NCBI GenBank assembly: GCA_048262655.1
Contig: JBLXEY010000010.1
Coordinates: forward strand, 1-64,000
Direction: 5' to 3'
Length of the DNA stretch: 64,000 bases
Origin: JABMNT01 sp048262655
GTDB lineage: Bacteria > Pseudomonadota > Alphaproteobacteria > Rhodospirillales > Casp-alpha2
A program made the position numbers and the translations under genes. Positions within the stretch are counted from its first letter, which is position 1. The number at the start of each line of letters is the position of its first letter. Of the stretch, positions 8,754 to 17,954 are shown piece by piece. Under the pieces are notes generated by a model, which had not been told where the DNA came from, made no database searches, and saw only the letters and a list, made by a program, of their open reading frames with translations.

Positions 8754-9069
8754 TCGAAACCTCGCATGCTGAAGATGCGGAAACGATTAAGGTATACAGG
8801 GTTTTCTTGCTCGATTTGTCATTCCTGCAGCGAATTTTCCTGTGTCTTGAGCCCTGAGACCTCGAGACGGAACGCTCAAAAGCACTTGCTTGTTAATACA
8901 GTATTAACATCCGTTCATTTCGCTGAAATATGATGGTCATGAAGGCGCAATATGGGGTTCTTAAAGTATGTGCTGTGCCCGATTGGTCATTACCATCCAC
9001 CTAATCGGTGATCGCCTTTAGGACGCAACCCATACGCGCTAACGCATACAGCAACAAAGGGAACAGACA
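8754..9069. other. 316-base intergenic region with a palindrome
   Basis: No coding frame is convincing here. The notable element is the palindrome at 8892-8908. The last bases, AAGGGA seven bases before the TTG at 9070, form the ribosome binding site of the HD-GYP gene. I see no terminator hairpin after the MarR-like gene. Confidence 0.5.
8892..8908. promoter_or_regulatory. perfect 17-base palindrome, candidate operator
   Basis: GTTAATAC A GTATTAAC: eight-base arms are perfectly inverted around one base. It lies 138 bases after the MarR-like gene and 161 bases before the HD-GYP gene. Size and symmetry suit a dimeric winged-helix regulator. I did not see a second copy in the window. Confidence 0.5.
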
Positions 9070-10644
9070 TTGATATCGATTGCCGCCAATGACGATTTCT
9101 TGTTTTCACCACGGTCCGAGGATGATGCACCTTCGAAAAAGTCTGATGGTGCCCCACCTTCCAAAGCAACTGAACCCTGGAAGATACTCGTTGTTGATGA
9201 CGAAGTGTCCGTGCACGAGGTGACCAAAATGGCCTTGAGCGATACAAAATTCGCAGGCCGCGATGTCACGTTCCTTAGCGCCTATTCCGGAAAAGAAGCC
9301 AAACAAGTATTGCTCGAAAATCCGGATACCGCGGTGATTCTTTTAGATGTCGTCATGGAACATGACCACGCAGGGCTTGACGTCGCGCGCTATATTCGCG
9401 AGGAACTCAAGAACACGCTGGTCCGCATCATTCTCCGAACTGGGCAACCCGGGCAAGCCCCGGAACGCCAGGTGATCACGGATTATGATATTAACGACTA
9501 CAAAGAGAAAACAGAGCTCACGTCCCGCAAGCTTTACACGGTCATTTATTCTTCACTCAGATCTTATCGAGATCTCCTGACGATCGATTCAAATCGCAAA
9601 GGGTTGAAACAAATTATCGATTCATCCCGCGATATTTTTGAGTTGCGATCCCTCCAAACCTTTACGGAAGGCGTTCTCCAGCAACTGACGAGCCTCATGC
9701 ATTTGGATAAAAGTGCCGTTTATTGCCATGGTTTGGCGGCCCGCCAGGAAGACGGGAAATTTCCAATCGTAGCGGCAACAGGTAAATTTGCAGATCTCGT
9801 TGGCGCTGATATTGGTTCCCTCGATAGTAAAATACAGGATGACCTTACGAAAACCATAACAACAAGAGAAAACACCTTCCATGAAGATTGTTTCGTCGGA
9901 TATTTCAAAGCCAGTAGTGGCACCGAAAATCTGCTTTACGTCAGCGGTGTGGAGAGTATGAGCGAAACGGACAAAAACCTGCTCGATCTTTTTACTCGCA
10001 ATGTCGCCATTGCCCATGAGAACATTTTGCTGCACGACGATCTGGAAGAAACACAACGCGAGATCGTGTATATGTTGGGCGAAGCTGTCGAAACACGTTC
10101 GCAAGAGACGGGAAACCACGTCAAGCGCGTTGCCGAGATATCGAAATTACTTGCCCTTAAATACGGCTTGGATGAAGCAGAGGCAGAAATCATAAAACTG
10201 GCTTCGCCGCTCCATGATGTTGGCAAAATTGGTATCCCAGACGCGATCCTTAATAAACCGGGCAGGCATTCAGAAGACGAATTCGACATCATGCAAACTC
10301 ATGCCAAACTTGGCTATGACATGCTGAAAACGTCTAAGCGCAGCGTCCTAATGGCCGGCGCTATTATCGCCAATGAACATCATGAAAGATGGGAAGGCGG
10401 TGGGTACCCAAACAACAAAAAAGGCGAAGACATTCACATTTACGGTCGGATAACGGCTTTAGCAGATGTGTTTGACGCCCTTGGTAGCGATCGTTGCTAT
10501 AAGGAAGCTTGGCCAATCGACGAAGTCCTGGCTCTCATCCGCAAAGAACGCGGCAAACAATTTGACCCCGAGCTAGTCGATATTCTGCTCGCTAATATCG
10601 ACGATGTAATCGCTATTCGAGACAGCTATAGCGATGTTTCTTAA
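9070..10644 (+). CDS. response regulator with DUF3369 and HD-GYP domain
   Basis: A 524-residue three-part protein. Residues about 36-170 are a receiver with phospho-acceptor D93 (ILLDVVM) and K145. Residues about 175-325 match the DUF3369 region, a GAF-like module found behind receivers. Residues about 327-520 are an HD-GYP domain with HD 382-383 (LHDVGKIGIP), HH 437-438 and GGGYP, so the metal ligands appear complete for cyclic-di-GMP phosphodiesterase activity. The usual GYP is present, preceded by GG. Start is TTG after AAGGGA. The following gene is a sensor kinase, a likely phosphodonor. Confidence 0.9.
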   Translation: MISIAANDDFLFSPRSEDDAPSKKSDGAPPSKATEPWKILVVDDEVSVHEVTKMALSDTKFAGRDVTFLSAYSGKEAKQVLLENPDTAVILLDVVMEHDHAGLDVARYIREELKNTLVRIILRTGQPGQAPERQVITDYDINDYKEKTELTSRKLYTVIYSSLRSYRDLLTIDSNRKGLKQIIDSSRDIFELRSLQTFTEGVLQQLTSLMHLDKSAVYCHGLAARQEDGKFPIVAATGKFADLVGADIGSLDSKIQDDLTKTITTRENTFHEDCFVGYFKASSGTENLLYVSGVESMSETDKNLLDLFTRNVAIAHENILLHDDLEETQREIVYMLGEAVETRSQETGNHVKRVAEISKLLALKYGLDEAEAEIIKLASPLHDVGKIGIPDAILNKPGRHSEDEFDIMQTHAKLGYDMLKTSKRSVLMAGAIIANEHHERWEGGGYPNNKKGEDIHIYGRITALADVFDALGSDRCYKEAWPIDEVLALIRKERGKQFDPELVDILLANIDDVIAIRDSYSDVS

Positions 10645-10733
10645 CGACGTCAGGGATAAAAGCCGTTGGAGTCATGACACAAATTTCTACAGGACGTGAG
10701 CAATTTTTGGAATGACCCATAAAGGTAGGTGCC

Positions 10734-12746
10734 ATGCAGATAAAAATATGCCCTCCCAAAAACTGGGCGAGAATTTTCATTTTACTCTTATCGGTTTTCC
10801 TCGCTGCTAAAAACAGTTCAGCCAGCGGAACGGAAAAACAGATTCTCTTGTTAAATTCTTACCACTGGGGAATGTCGTGGTCCGACGCGCAAGTTGCCGG
10901 GTTTAGAACTGAATTAAAGGAGGCTGGCAATAAAACAACCATCTTTACCGACCAGATGGATGTCCTGAACCAACACGCCCCTTATGACGATGATTTTTAT
11001 CTTAAATACTTAAACTGGCGTTACAGTGATCGCCAATTCGATTTAATCGTCGCGAATGATAACGCGGCCTTATCCTTTATTGCGCGCCATTACGACACAA
11101 AACTTTTTAAAGGGAAACCTGTCGTTTTTAGTGATGTGCACACCATCGAACAGATCACAATCCCGCATGATATGCGTTTGACCGGCGTTATTGAACATCA
11201 CGATTTTCGTGCAGGAGTAGAGATCGCACAGAATCTTCGTCCCAATGCCGGAAAGATCGTTGTCTTTGGTAATAAAGCGAAAACTGGATCCGGGCCATCG
11301 GCAGCACTGCAGTTCTTGAGCACATGGCAAGGCGACGTTCCGCCCGAGCTGCATATAGATAAAACTTTGGAAGAAATTATTGAGATTGCGTCGAACACGC
11401 CCCCTGAGGACATTATCTTCAGTCTAGCGCGCGCAAAAAATGATAAAGGTTATTCCCAATCCTACGGCGAAGTTCGAGCGGCGATAGCGAAAGTTTCTCT
11501 AGCACCTGTGTTCACGTTCTGGAGTGGCGACACGCAGTACGGTTCCGCTTTGGGCGGTGAAATGAATGACCCCATTAACCAAGGTCGGGAGGCCGCAAAG
11601 CTTGCCATGAGGGTTCTTGATGGTGAAGACCCATCGACCATTCCATATTCTAAGGCAAAGACACAGTATGGATTTCACTATCCCACGATGAAACGTCTTG
11701 GTATAGAAATCTCGGACCTTCCTGCAGGAAGCACCCTATATCAAAAACCTGTGTCAATTTATGAAGAGTATAAACGTGAATTCTGGAGCGGAATTTTAAC
11801 TGTTTTCTTGCTGCTCCTGATTATCGGTGTTTTGCTTAAAAACATCAATGTGCGAAAAGCAGCAGAGCGGGCCCTTGCCGCTTCGAAAGACCAACTTGAA
11901 GACGAAGTCAAGATACGTACATCAGAACTGGTCTCCTCAAACAAATCGTTAAACAACACTCTTAATGACCTCAAACTTGCGCAAAACCAGCTTGTCGAAT
12001 CAGAAAAAATGGCAGCGCTGGGCGGCTTGGTCTCTGGTATCGCCCATGAAATCAACACACCAATAGGCGTCTCCCTAACGGCGGCGTCTCACTTGGGAGA
12101 TACGACTGGCACAATGATATCCTCTTACAAGAAAGATGATTTGAGCCGAGAACGCTTTGAAAAGTTCCTTTCTGACGCCAATCAAACAGCGACGATGCTG
12201 ATCTCCAATCTGATGCGGGCCGCGTCTTTGATTAGCAACTTCAAACAAGTCGCTGTCGATCAAAGCAGTGAAATTTCCCGCGACATTGATCTAAAAGAAT
12301 ACATTGAAACGACGGCCATGAGTTTAGAACCTGAATTAAAGAAGGGCGCGCATACAATTGATATTGAGTGCAACACTGGCATAGGAATCACGACTTATCC
12401 GGGCCTCATTGCTCAAGTTATCACGAACCTTGTCATAAATTCTGTAAAACATGGGTTCGGCGAGGATCATAAAAACGGTTCTATCCGAATAAAAGCTACA
12501 GATGCGGAAGAGCAAATAAACATTTATTACCAAGACAATGGAAAAGGCATGCCTGATGATGTGCTAAAGAATGCATTTGACCCATTCTTCACAACTTCAC
12601 GCGGGCAAGGTGGAAGTGGCCTCGGGTTGAGCATCGTCTACAACTTGGTTACCCATAAACTACAAGGCATGGTGACATGCGACAGTAGGCTCGGTGCAGG
12701 TACGGAGTTCACAATAACTTTTCCTAAACAAACAGCCAGCCGATAG
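10734..12746 (+). CDS. sensor histidine kinase with ABC substrate-binding-like sensor domain (first copy)
   Basis: A 670-residue membrane kinase. Residues 1-31 are a signal peptide or first helix. Residues 33-340 resemble the ABC_sub_bind (DUF534-type) periplasmic fold, with QILLLNSYHWGMSWSD, DLIVANDNAA, GKPVVFSDV and the late GREAAKLAMRVLDGEDP. A membrane helix lies at about 352-369, a coiled coil at 375-425, then the HisKA-type helix with H438 (SGIAHEINTPIG). The ATPase has N569, DNGKGM 601-606 and GGSGLGLSIV from 626. There is no HAMP or PAS domain. It is a close paralogue of the gene at 13076, nearly identical in many stretches after residue 375. The ligand is unknown. Confidence 0.88.
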   Translation: MQIKICPPKNWARIFILLLSVFLAAKNSSASGTEKQILLLNSYHWGMSWSDAQVAGFRTELKEAGNKTTIFTDQMDVLNQHAPYDDDFYLKYLNWRYSDRQFDLIVANDNAALSFIARHYDTKLFKGKPVVFSDVHTIEQITIPHDMRLTGVIEHHDFRAGVEIAQNLRPNAGKIVVFGNKAKTGSGPSAALQFLSTWQGDVPPELHIDKTLEEIIEIASNTPPEDIIFSLARAKNDKGYSQSYGEVRAAIAKVSLAPVFTFWSGDTQYGSALGGEMNDPINQGREAAKLAMRVLDGEDPSTIPYSKAKTQYGFHYPTMKRLGIEISDLPAGSTLYQKPVSIYEEYKREFWSGILTVFLLLLIIGVLLKNINVRKAAERALAASKDQLEDEVKIRTSELVSSNKSLNNTLNDLKLAQNQLVESEKMAALGGLVSGIAHEINTPIGVSLTAASHLGDTTGTMISSYKKDDLSRERFEKFLSDANQTATMLISNLMRAASLISNFKQVAVDQSSEISRDIDLKEYIETTAMSLEPELKKGAHTIDIECNTGIGITTYPGLIAQVITNLVINSVKHGFGEDHKNGSIRIKATDAEEQINIYYQDNGKGMPDDVLKNAFDPFFTTSRGQGGSGLGLSIVYNLVTHKLQGMVTCDSRLGAGTEFTITFPKQTASR

Positions 12747-13075
12747 CAGCAATATGAGCCCGACCATGAACATCTTTTTGGGAGTGTCCGAGTGCAAACC
12801 AAAACACAAGGAAAGGATTTAGTTAGTAATAGCCGAGGAATAAAGCTGTTGCGTCCCTCACTTTTCTGGACAGTGAGGCCAACCTTCAGAAATCCGCCAA
12901 ATGTTTAGAATTTGCGGCCTCGGTTTGTGCAAAACGTTCAAACAGATATGTTCAGAAACTTTTGTCGTTGTATGGCTTTGATGTTTAAATACCGATCATA
13001 GCGCAGCAACACAGGTTTACGATTAGTAGTAGTGAGTTCGTTAAAATGAATCTTTGGACCGATAAAGGGCACTAG
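12747..13075. other. 329-base gap between the two kinase genes
   Basis: No coding frame is convincing. A weak promoter candidate for the second kinase is TTGTCG (12962-12967), 17 bases, TTAAAT (12985-12990). CTCAC and GTGAG around 12858-12878 form only a short hairpin with no T-run. AAAGGG six bases before the ATG at 13076 is a good ribosome site. Confidence 0.4.
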
Positions 13076-15070
13076 ATGCACACTCAACTCAAAAACCAAT
13101 ATAAGCTATATCTAGTTTCCCTTATTATGCTGATTGTCATGTTTTTTGCGACAGCGACCTCTGCCATTGAGGAAAAAAAACGGATCCTGATTATCAACTC
13201 TTTTAGTTGGGGCGGCGTTTGGGCGGATAGCCAACTTGAAGGTTTTAAAGCGGTGCTCAAAGAAAATGGTGTCGATGCCGCCTTATCAATTGAGCAAATG
13301 GATGTCATTGGAAAACGAGGACGCTTTGATCCAGATTATTTTTCCAACCATTTAAAATGGCGATTTGCGGATCGAAAATTCGATCTGATTATTGCAAATG
13401 ACGATCCTGCCTTCCGATTTGTCGCGCGCAAGTATCAGGAACTATTTGCAGGGACACCTGTCGTTTTCTCCGATGTCAACAATATCCAGACCATCACAAT
13501 CCCATCTGATATGCCTTACACCGGAGTAACCGAACAAAGTGATTTTCTCTCCACCATTAACATTGCACGCAAATTGCGCCCAAACGCACAAACCATCGCC
13601 GTGTTTGGTAATTCTGCTGACAATGGGGCCGGCCCTCGTAAAGCACTAACTTTTTTGAAGAACTTGCGCGGTGATTTTCCATTCGAGTTTCATTTGGACA
13701 AAACGGTTGAAGAAATAGAAGACATATCGTCAAAGTTGACATCTGATGACATCGTCATCGGAATCGCCTATGCGACCGATAAAAACGGTGTTTTTCGAGA
13801 TTATAATGAAGTCCGAGGTGCCATCGGCAGCGTGTCCCCGGCCGCGAGCTTTGTATTCTGGAAAACAGACAATGATGACAGATTCGCAATAGGCGGCAAG
13901 GTCAGCTCTGCCAATGATCAAGGGCGGGCGGCAGCGTCCATCGCGACAAGAGTTCTGGCCGGCGAAGACATTCGATCTATCCCGATCATGGCCGCACCTA
14001 CAAAATACGTCTTCAATTACCCAATTATGAACCGCATGGGAATATCTGAAACCGACTTACCAGAGGGATCAGAGTTTCTTCAAAAACCCTTTTCGATATT
14101 CGAGACATTTAAAACGGAAATATACAGTGCCATTGTTGTCTTCTTTATCCTGGTTATCGTGATTTTCGTTCTGCTCACAAATATCAAGCGCAGGCAAATT
14201 GCTGAAAGGGCACTGGCGGCTTCCAGAGATCAACTCGAGGACGAAGTGAAAATTCGTACATCGGAACTTGTCTCCTCAAACATGTCGCTAAATGACACTC
14301 TCAACGCACTTAAAGACACGCAGAATCAGCTCATCGAATCAGAGAAAATGGCATCGCTCGGCGGTATGGTCTCTGGTATCGCGCATGAAATTAATACACC
14401 GATCGGGGTATCGCTAACAGCCGCGTCTCACATGGAAGATACAACGGGCACGATGGTATCACGTTACGAAAAAGACGGCCTGAGCAGAGAACACTTTGAA
14501 AAATTCCTTGCGGACGCAAAGCAAACAACCAAAATGATAATTTCCAATTTAGAGCGCGCTGCGTCTTTAATTAGCAACTTTAAACAGGTCGCTGTTGACC
14601 AGAGCAGTGAAGCCCAGCGCGCCATTGACCTTAAAGACTATATAAGGACGACTGCGCAGAGCTTGGAACCCGAGTTAAAAGCGGGGGGACACAAGATCGA
14701 AATCACCTGCCGTGATGGGTTAGAGATTATGACCTATCCGGGCCTCATTGCTCAAATTTTGACGAACCTCGTTATAAACTCGGTTAGACATGGCTTTGGT
14801 GAAGAACATGAAAACGGTTTAATTCAAATTGATGCCACAGAATCTGATACTGACATCATTATTTCCTACAAGGACAATGGTGCCGGCATGCCCGAGGATG
14901 TGCTGAAAAAAGCCTTTGACCCTTTTTACACGACCGCGCGAGGGAAAGGCGGCAGCGGCCTTGGATTAAGCATCGTTTACAACCTCGTTACCCATAAACT
15001 ACAGGGTAAATTGTCGTGCAAAAGCACACTTGGGGCAGGATCAGAATTTACGATTTCGTTTCCGAAATAG
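13076..15070 (+). CDS. sensor histidine kinase with ABC substrate-binding-like sensor domain (second copy)
   Basis: A 664-residue paralogue of the preceding kinase with the same architecture: signal or anchor helix 11-30, substrate-binding-like domain about 35-340, membrane helix about 350-368, coiled coil, H437 (SGIAHEINTPIG), then an ATPase with DNGAGM and GGSGLGLSIV. Aligned by eye, the kinase halves are far more alike than the sensor halves, which differ at many loop positions (IINSFSWGGVWAD against LLNSYHWGMSWSD). This fits duplication followed by sensor divergence. It ends 37 bases before the convergent fdx stop with no obvious terminator. Phosphotransfer to the HD-GYP regulator is inferred. 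Confidence 0.88.
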   Translation: MHTQLKNQYKLYLVSLIMLIVMFFATATSAIEEKKRILIINSFSWGGVWADSQLEGFKAVLKENGVDAALSIEQMDVIGKRGRFDPDYFSNHLKWRFADRKFDLIIANDDPAFRFVARKYQELFAGTPVVFSDVNNIQTITIPSDMPYTGVTEQSDFLSTINIARKLRPNAQTIAVFGNSADNGAGPRKALTFLKNLRGDFPFEFHLDKTVEEIEDISSKLTSDDIVIGIAYATDKNGVFRDYNEVRGAIGSVSPAASFVFWKTDNDDRFAIGGKVSSANDQGRAAASIATRVLAGEDIRSIPIMAAPTKYVFNYPIMNRMGISETDLPEGSEFLQKPFSIFETFKTEIYSAIVVFFILVIVIFVLLTNIKRRQIAERALAASRDQLEDEVKIRTSELVSSNMSLNDTLNALKDTQNQLIESEKMASLGGMVSGIAHEINTPIGVSLTAASHMEDTTGTMVSRYEKDGLSREHFEKFLADAKQTTKMIISNLERAASLISNFKQVAVDQSSEAQRAIDLKDYIRTTAQSLEPELKAGGHKIEITCRDGLEIMTYPGLIAQILTNLVINSVRHGFGEEHENGLIQIDATESDTDIIISYKDNGAGMPEDVLKKAFDPFYTTARGKGGSGLGLSIVYNLVTHKLQGKLSCKSTLGAGSEFTISFPK

Positions 15071-15107
15071 GTGCTCAGACTCAGGAACACAAGCCCAATA
15101 CCAATGT

Positions 15108-15437
15108 CTATCCCAACAGGTTATTGGTTTCCTTTGGCAGAGCAACAACCAGCCCGTCCAGTTCGTCGTTTATCATAATCTGACAACCCAAGCGTGACGT
15201 TCTGGTTAAGCCAAATGCCATATCCAACATGTCTTCTTCTTCTTCTGATGCGATGTCCAGACGATCAAACCAGGCGGCATCGACGATGACGTGGCAGGTC
15301 GAGCAGGCCATTCCACCTTCGCACGCACCTTCAATATCAACGCCGTTTAAATGAGCAACATCCATGACGCTTAATCCATTGGAAGCGTCACACTCTTTCT
15401 TTGATCCGTCTGGATCAATGAACGTAATTTTCGGCAC
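15108..15437 (-). CDS. fdx: adrenodoxin-type 2Fe-2S ferredoxin
   Basis: A 109-residue ferredoxin of the Isc/adrenodoxin class. The cluster ligands are visible as CEGGMACSTCHV (three cysteines) plus the distal cysteine in SRLGCQI. Acidic residues in EEEEDMLDMAFG form the usual partner-binding helix. Such ferredoxins supply electrons for cluster assembly. It is the last gene of the cysE-iscR-suf operon, 18 bases after sufA, which supports an assembly role over a catabolic one. Confidence 0.9.
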   Translation of the reverse strand: MPKITFIDPDGSKKECDASNGLSVMDVAHLNGVDIEGACEGGMACSTCHVIVDAAWFDRLDIASEEEEDMLDMAFGLTRTSRLGCQIMINDELDGLVVALPKETNNLLG

Positions 15438-15455
15438 GACAGAACCCTCGACGGT

Positions 15456-15794
15456 TTATACAGAGAAGCTTTCGCCACACCCGCAAACGTTCTTGGCGTT
15501 CGGGTTGGAGAAAACGAACTTACTCTCCAGCTTATCCTCTACGTAATCCATTTCACTGCCAATCAAAAACATGATTGCAGCAGCATCAACAAAAACGCGG
15601 ACGCCGTCGACATGGACTTCTTCTTCAAGCCCCTTTTTCTGCTCTGCATATTCAAATACATAGGACAGTCCGGAGCAGCCTCTCGAACTTACTGCGACGC
15701 GCAAACCAGCGACCGGTTTTTCGCTGTTTTCCATCAGTTCTTTAATGCGTGAAACGGCTGAGTCCGTCAGTGTTATCAGTTGTGGTGCGGCCAT
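15456..15794 (-). CDS. sufA: SufA/IscA-family iron-sulfur carrier
   Basis: A 112-residue A-type carrier. The three conserved cysteines are present, one in SSRGCSGLSYVFE and two in the C-terminal NVCGCGESF. A-type carriers receive clusters from SufBCD and pass them to apo-targets. The position after sufT and before fdx supports SufA, though sequence alone does not separate it from IscA or ErpA. Confidence 0.88.
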   Translation of the reverse strand: MAAPQLITLTDSAVSRIKELMENSEKPVAGLRVAVSSRGCSGLSYVFEYAEQKKGLEEEVHVDGVRVFVDAAAIMFLIGSEMDYVEDKLESKFVFSNPNAKNVCGCGESFSV

Positions 15795-15831
15795 AACGCT
15801 GTTCTCCGTCTTATTCTCTAATTAAATAGTC

Positions 15832-16227
15832 TCAGTCCATGCCAAGGGCAAGCTTGGCGTCTTCGCTCATTAAATCTGGCGACCATGCAGGTTCCCATGT
15901 AATCGTAACTTCGACCTGTCCAATGCCTTCAACCTTGGCAACCGCATCTGCGACCCAACCGGGCAACTCACCAGCCACAGGGCATCCCGGCGCCGTCAAA
16001 GACATTTCAACGTTCACATCGCCTTTTTCGGAGATATCATGTTTATAGATTAGCCCCAGTTCATATACATCAACCGGGATCTCAGGATCATAGACAGTTT
16101 GTAAAGCGGCAATCACCTCCGCTTCTGACGCGATTGCAACTCCCTCGGCAAGCGGTTCACCCGAGTTCGCTTTAAACCCTTCTTCGACAGTTTCACCAAA
16201 CCCACCCATATATCCATAGGGATCCAT
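15832..16227 (-). CDS. sufT: MIP18/DUF59 SUF-associated protein SufT
   Basis: A 131-residue protein with the DUF59 core VIAALQTVYDPEIPVDVYELGLIY, the cysteine-containing SLTAPGCPVAG and a late tryptophan-rich WEPAWSPDLMSEDAKLALG. SufT proteins assist Fe-S protein maturation. The N-terminal 30 residues are glycine-rich and probably flexible. It sits between sufE and sufA in the operon, the usual alphaproteobacterial order. Confidence 0.87.
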   Translation of the reverse strand: MDPYGYMGGFGETVEEGFKANSGEPLAEGVAIASEAEVIAALQTVYDPEIPVDVYELGLIYKHDISEKGDVNVEMSLTAPGCPVAGELPGWVADAVAKVEGIGQVEVTITWEPAWSPDLMSEDAKLALGMD

Positions 16228-16239
16228 TACGTACTCTCC

Positions 16240-16689
16240 TTAAATGCCCGCTGAACGGAGACTTGCAACGGTGCCTCCGCCTGCAGATCCTAGTTTTTTA
16301 AAAGTCTCAAGCATCGCCATCATGCCGACCTGGCGTTGTGTTGTCAGGGCGCCAAGATTTAGTCTGCGCACGTGATCCGTACCGATTTCCTGTAATTGCT
16401 GCGTGGTGAGGCCACTAAATGACGTTGTCATCATTGCCACGAGCCCCTTTACGATGATCGCGTCGCTAAAACCTCGGAAGTAGTGTTTATCATCGCGGAC
16501 ATCATCGATTATCCAAACCTGTGACATACAGCCATGCATAAGGTGTTCGTCAGTTCTTAAGGGCTCTGGAAAATCCTCATCCTTAACCTTCTTACCGATG
16601 TCGATGATATATTCAAAGCGCATATCCTCATCATCAATCAGCTCCAGCGCATCCGCATAATCTTCATACTGGCTTGGTAGAGTGCTCAT
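16240..16689 (-). CDS. sufE: SufE sulfur-acceptor protein
   Basis: A 149-residue SufE. The sulfur-accepting cysteine is in HLMHGCMSQVW, and the family helix DEDMRFEYIIDIGKKV lies near the N-terminus. SufE takes persulfide sulfur from SufS, speeds its turnover and passes sulfur to SufB. The start codon overlaps the stop of sufS by four bases (ATGA), so the two are translationally coupled. Confidence 0.92.
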   Translation of the reverse strand: MSTLPSQYEDYADALELIDDEDMRFEYIIDIGKKVKDEDFPEPLRTDEHLMHGCMSQVWIIDDVRDDKHYFRGFSDAIIVKGLVAMMTTSFSGLTTQQLQEIGTDHVRRLNLGALTTQRQVGMMAMLETFKKLGSAGGGTVASLRSAGI

Positions 16690-17954
16690 AACAACAGGTC
16701 CTTTGCCTTTCCGATAGCGGCAATTAATCGATCGACATCATTGGAATTATTATAGAGACCAAAGGAGGCACGCACAGTTCCCACCACACCCAGTCGATCC
16801 ATCAATGGTTCGGCACAATGGTGCCCAACACGTGTCGCGACGCCTTGTCTATCGAGAACAGCCGCCACATCAAACGGATGCGTTCCTTCAATCAAGAAGG
16901 AAATAATGGCTGCCTTATCCTTGGCTTGCCCGACCAACTGAATGCCCTCAATGGCCGACATTTTATCTAGCGCATAAGCAAGCAAGCCTTGCTCATGGGC
17001 TGATATATTGTCCATACCCAATTGCGATACGTATCGAATTGCAGCACCGAGACCAATCACCTGCGCAATCGGCGGCGTTCCCGCTTCAAAGCGGTATGGC
17101 GGTTCCTTAAAAGTTGTCCCGCTAAAACTGACCTTCTCGATCATATCGCCACCGCCTTGGTAAGGCGGCATTGAATTCAAAACGTCCGTCTTACCATAGA
17201 GAACACCCACGCCACTTGGGCCGTATAGCTTGTGGCCGGTAAAACCATAAAAATCACAATCAAGATCCTGAACATCAACACCATGATGAACAACACCCTG
17301 CGCTCCATCCAACAACACCTTTGCCCCTTGGGCATGGGCCAGCTTGACCACTTCCTTAACCGGGACAACGGTTCCCAACACATTGGACACTTCCGTTAAG
17401 GCAACAAGTTTTGTTTTCGAGTTCAAGAGAGCTTTGAAGTCTTCAATCAGGAATTCCCCCTGATCGTCAATTGGTGCCACCCGCAACGTCACGCCGATCT
17501 GTGTTTCCAGCATTTGCCAGGGCACAATATTGGCGTGATGTTCCATTTCACTGACAATAATCTCGTCGCCCGGCTGCAAAAATTTGCGGCCCCAAGTCTG
17601 CGCGACCAAATTTATTGACTCAGTTACGCTGGATGTAATGACGACGTTGTTTTCACTGGGGGCATTTATAAAGTCTGCAATCTCGGCGCGCACTTTTTCG
17701 TACTCATCTGTGCACCGCTGGCTCAAATAGTGAGCGCCACGATGGACATTTGAATAATAAGTTTCATAACATTCCCGAACCGCATCGATAACGACTTGTG
17801 GCTTTTGCGCACTGGCACCACTGTCCAGAAATACCAATGGTTTTCCATAGACCGTTTGCTTAAGGATCGGAAAATCCAGACGCACGCGTTCAACGTCGAA
17901 AGCTTCCATCGAATTATTACCGATCGCTGCGTCTATAGAGACGACTTTGTTCAT
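16686..17954 (-). CDS. sufS: SufS group II cysteine desulfurase
   Basis: A PLP enzyme of about 422 residues that removes sulfur from cysteine as an enzyme-bound persulfide for SufE. The PLP lysine is in FTGHKLYGPSG and the catalytic cysteine in VGHHCAEPLMDRL, the short-loop arrangement of group II enzymes. SEMEHHANIVPW and LDGAQGVVHH are further family motifs. I chose the ATG at 17954, which overlaps the sufD stop as ATGA and is preceded by GGAAG; a TTG four codons upstream (17966) is less likely. Confidence 0.93.
   Translation of the reverse strand: MNKVVSIDAAIGNNSMEAFDVERVRLDFPILKQTVYGKPLVFLDSGASAQKPQVVIDAVRECYETYYSNVHRGAHYLSQRCTDEYEKVRAEIADFINAPSENNVVITSSVTESINLVAQTWGRKFLQPGDEIIVSEMEHHANIVPWQMLETQIGVTLRVAPIDDQGEFLIEDFKALLNSKTKLVALTEVSNVLGTVVPVKEVVKLAHAQGAKVLLDGAQGVVHHGVDVQDLDCDFYGFTGHKLYGPSGVGVLYGKTDVLNSMPPYQGGGDMIEKVSFSGTTFKEPPYRFEAGTPPIAQVIGLGAAIRYVSQLGMDNISAHEQGLLAYALDKMSAIEGIQLVGQAKDKAAIISFLIEGTHPFDVAAVLDRQGVATRVGHHCAEPLMDRLGVVGTVRASFGLYNNSNDVDRLIAAIGKAKDLLL

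Noticed and set aside
9622..10119. 165-residue minus-strand ORF
   Set aside because: Fully inside the HD-GYP regulator gene; a shadow frame without recognisable domain.
12858..12878. Possible terminator CTCAC...GTGAG after the first kinase
   Set aside because: Stem of five pairs with an 11-base loop and no T-run.
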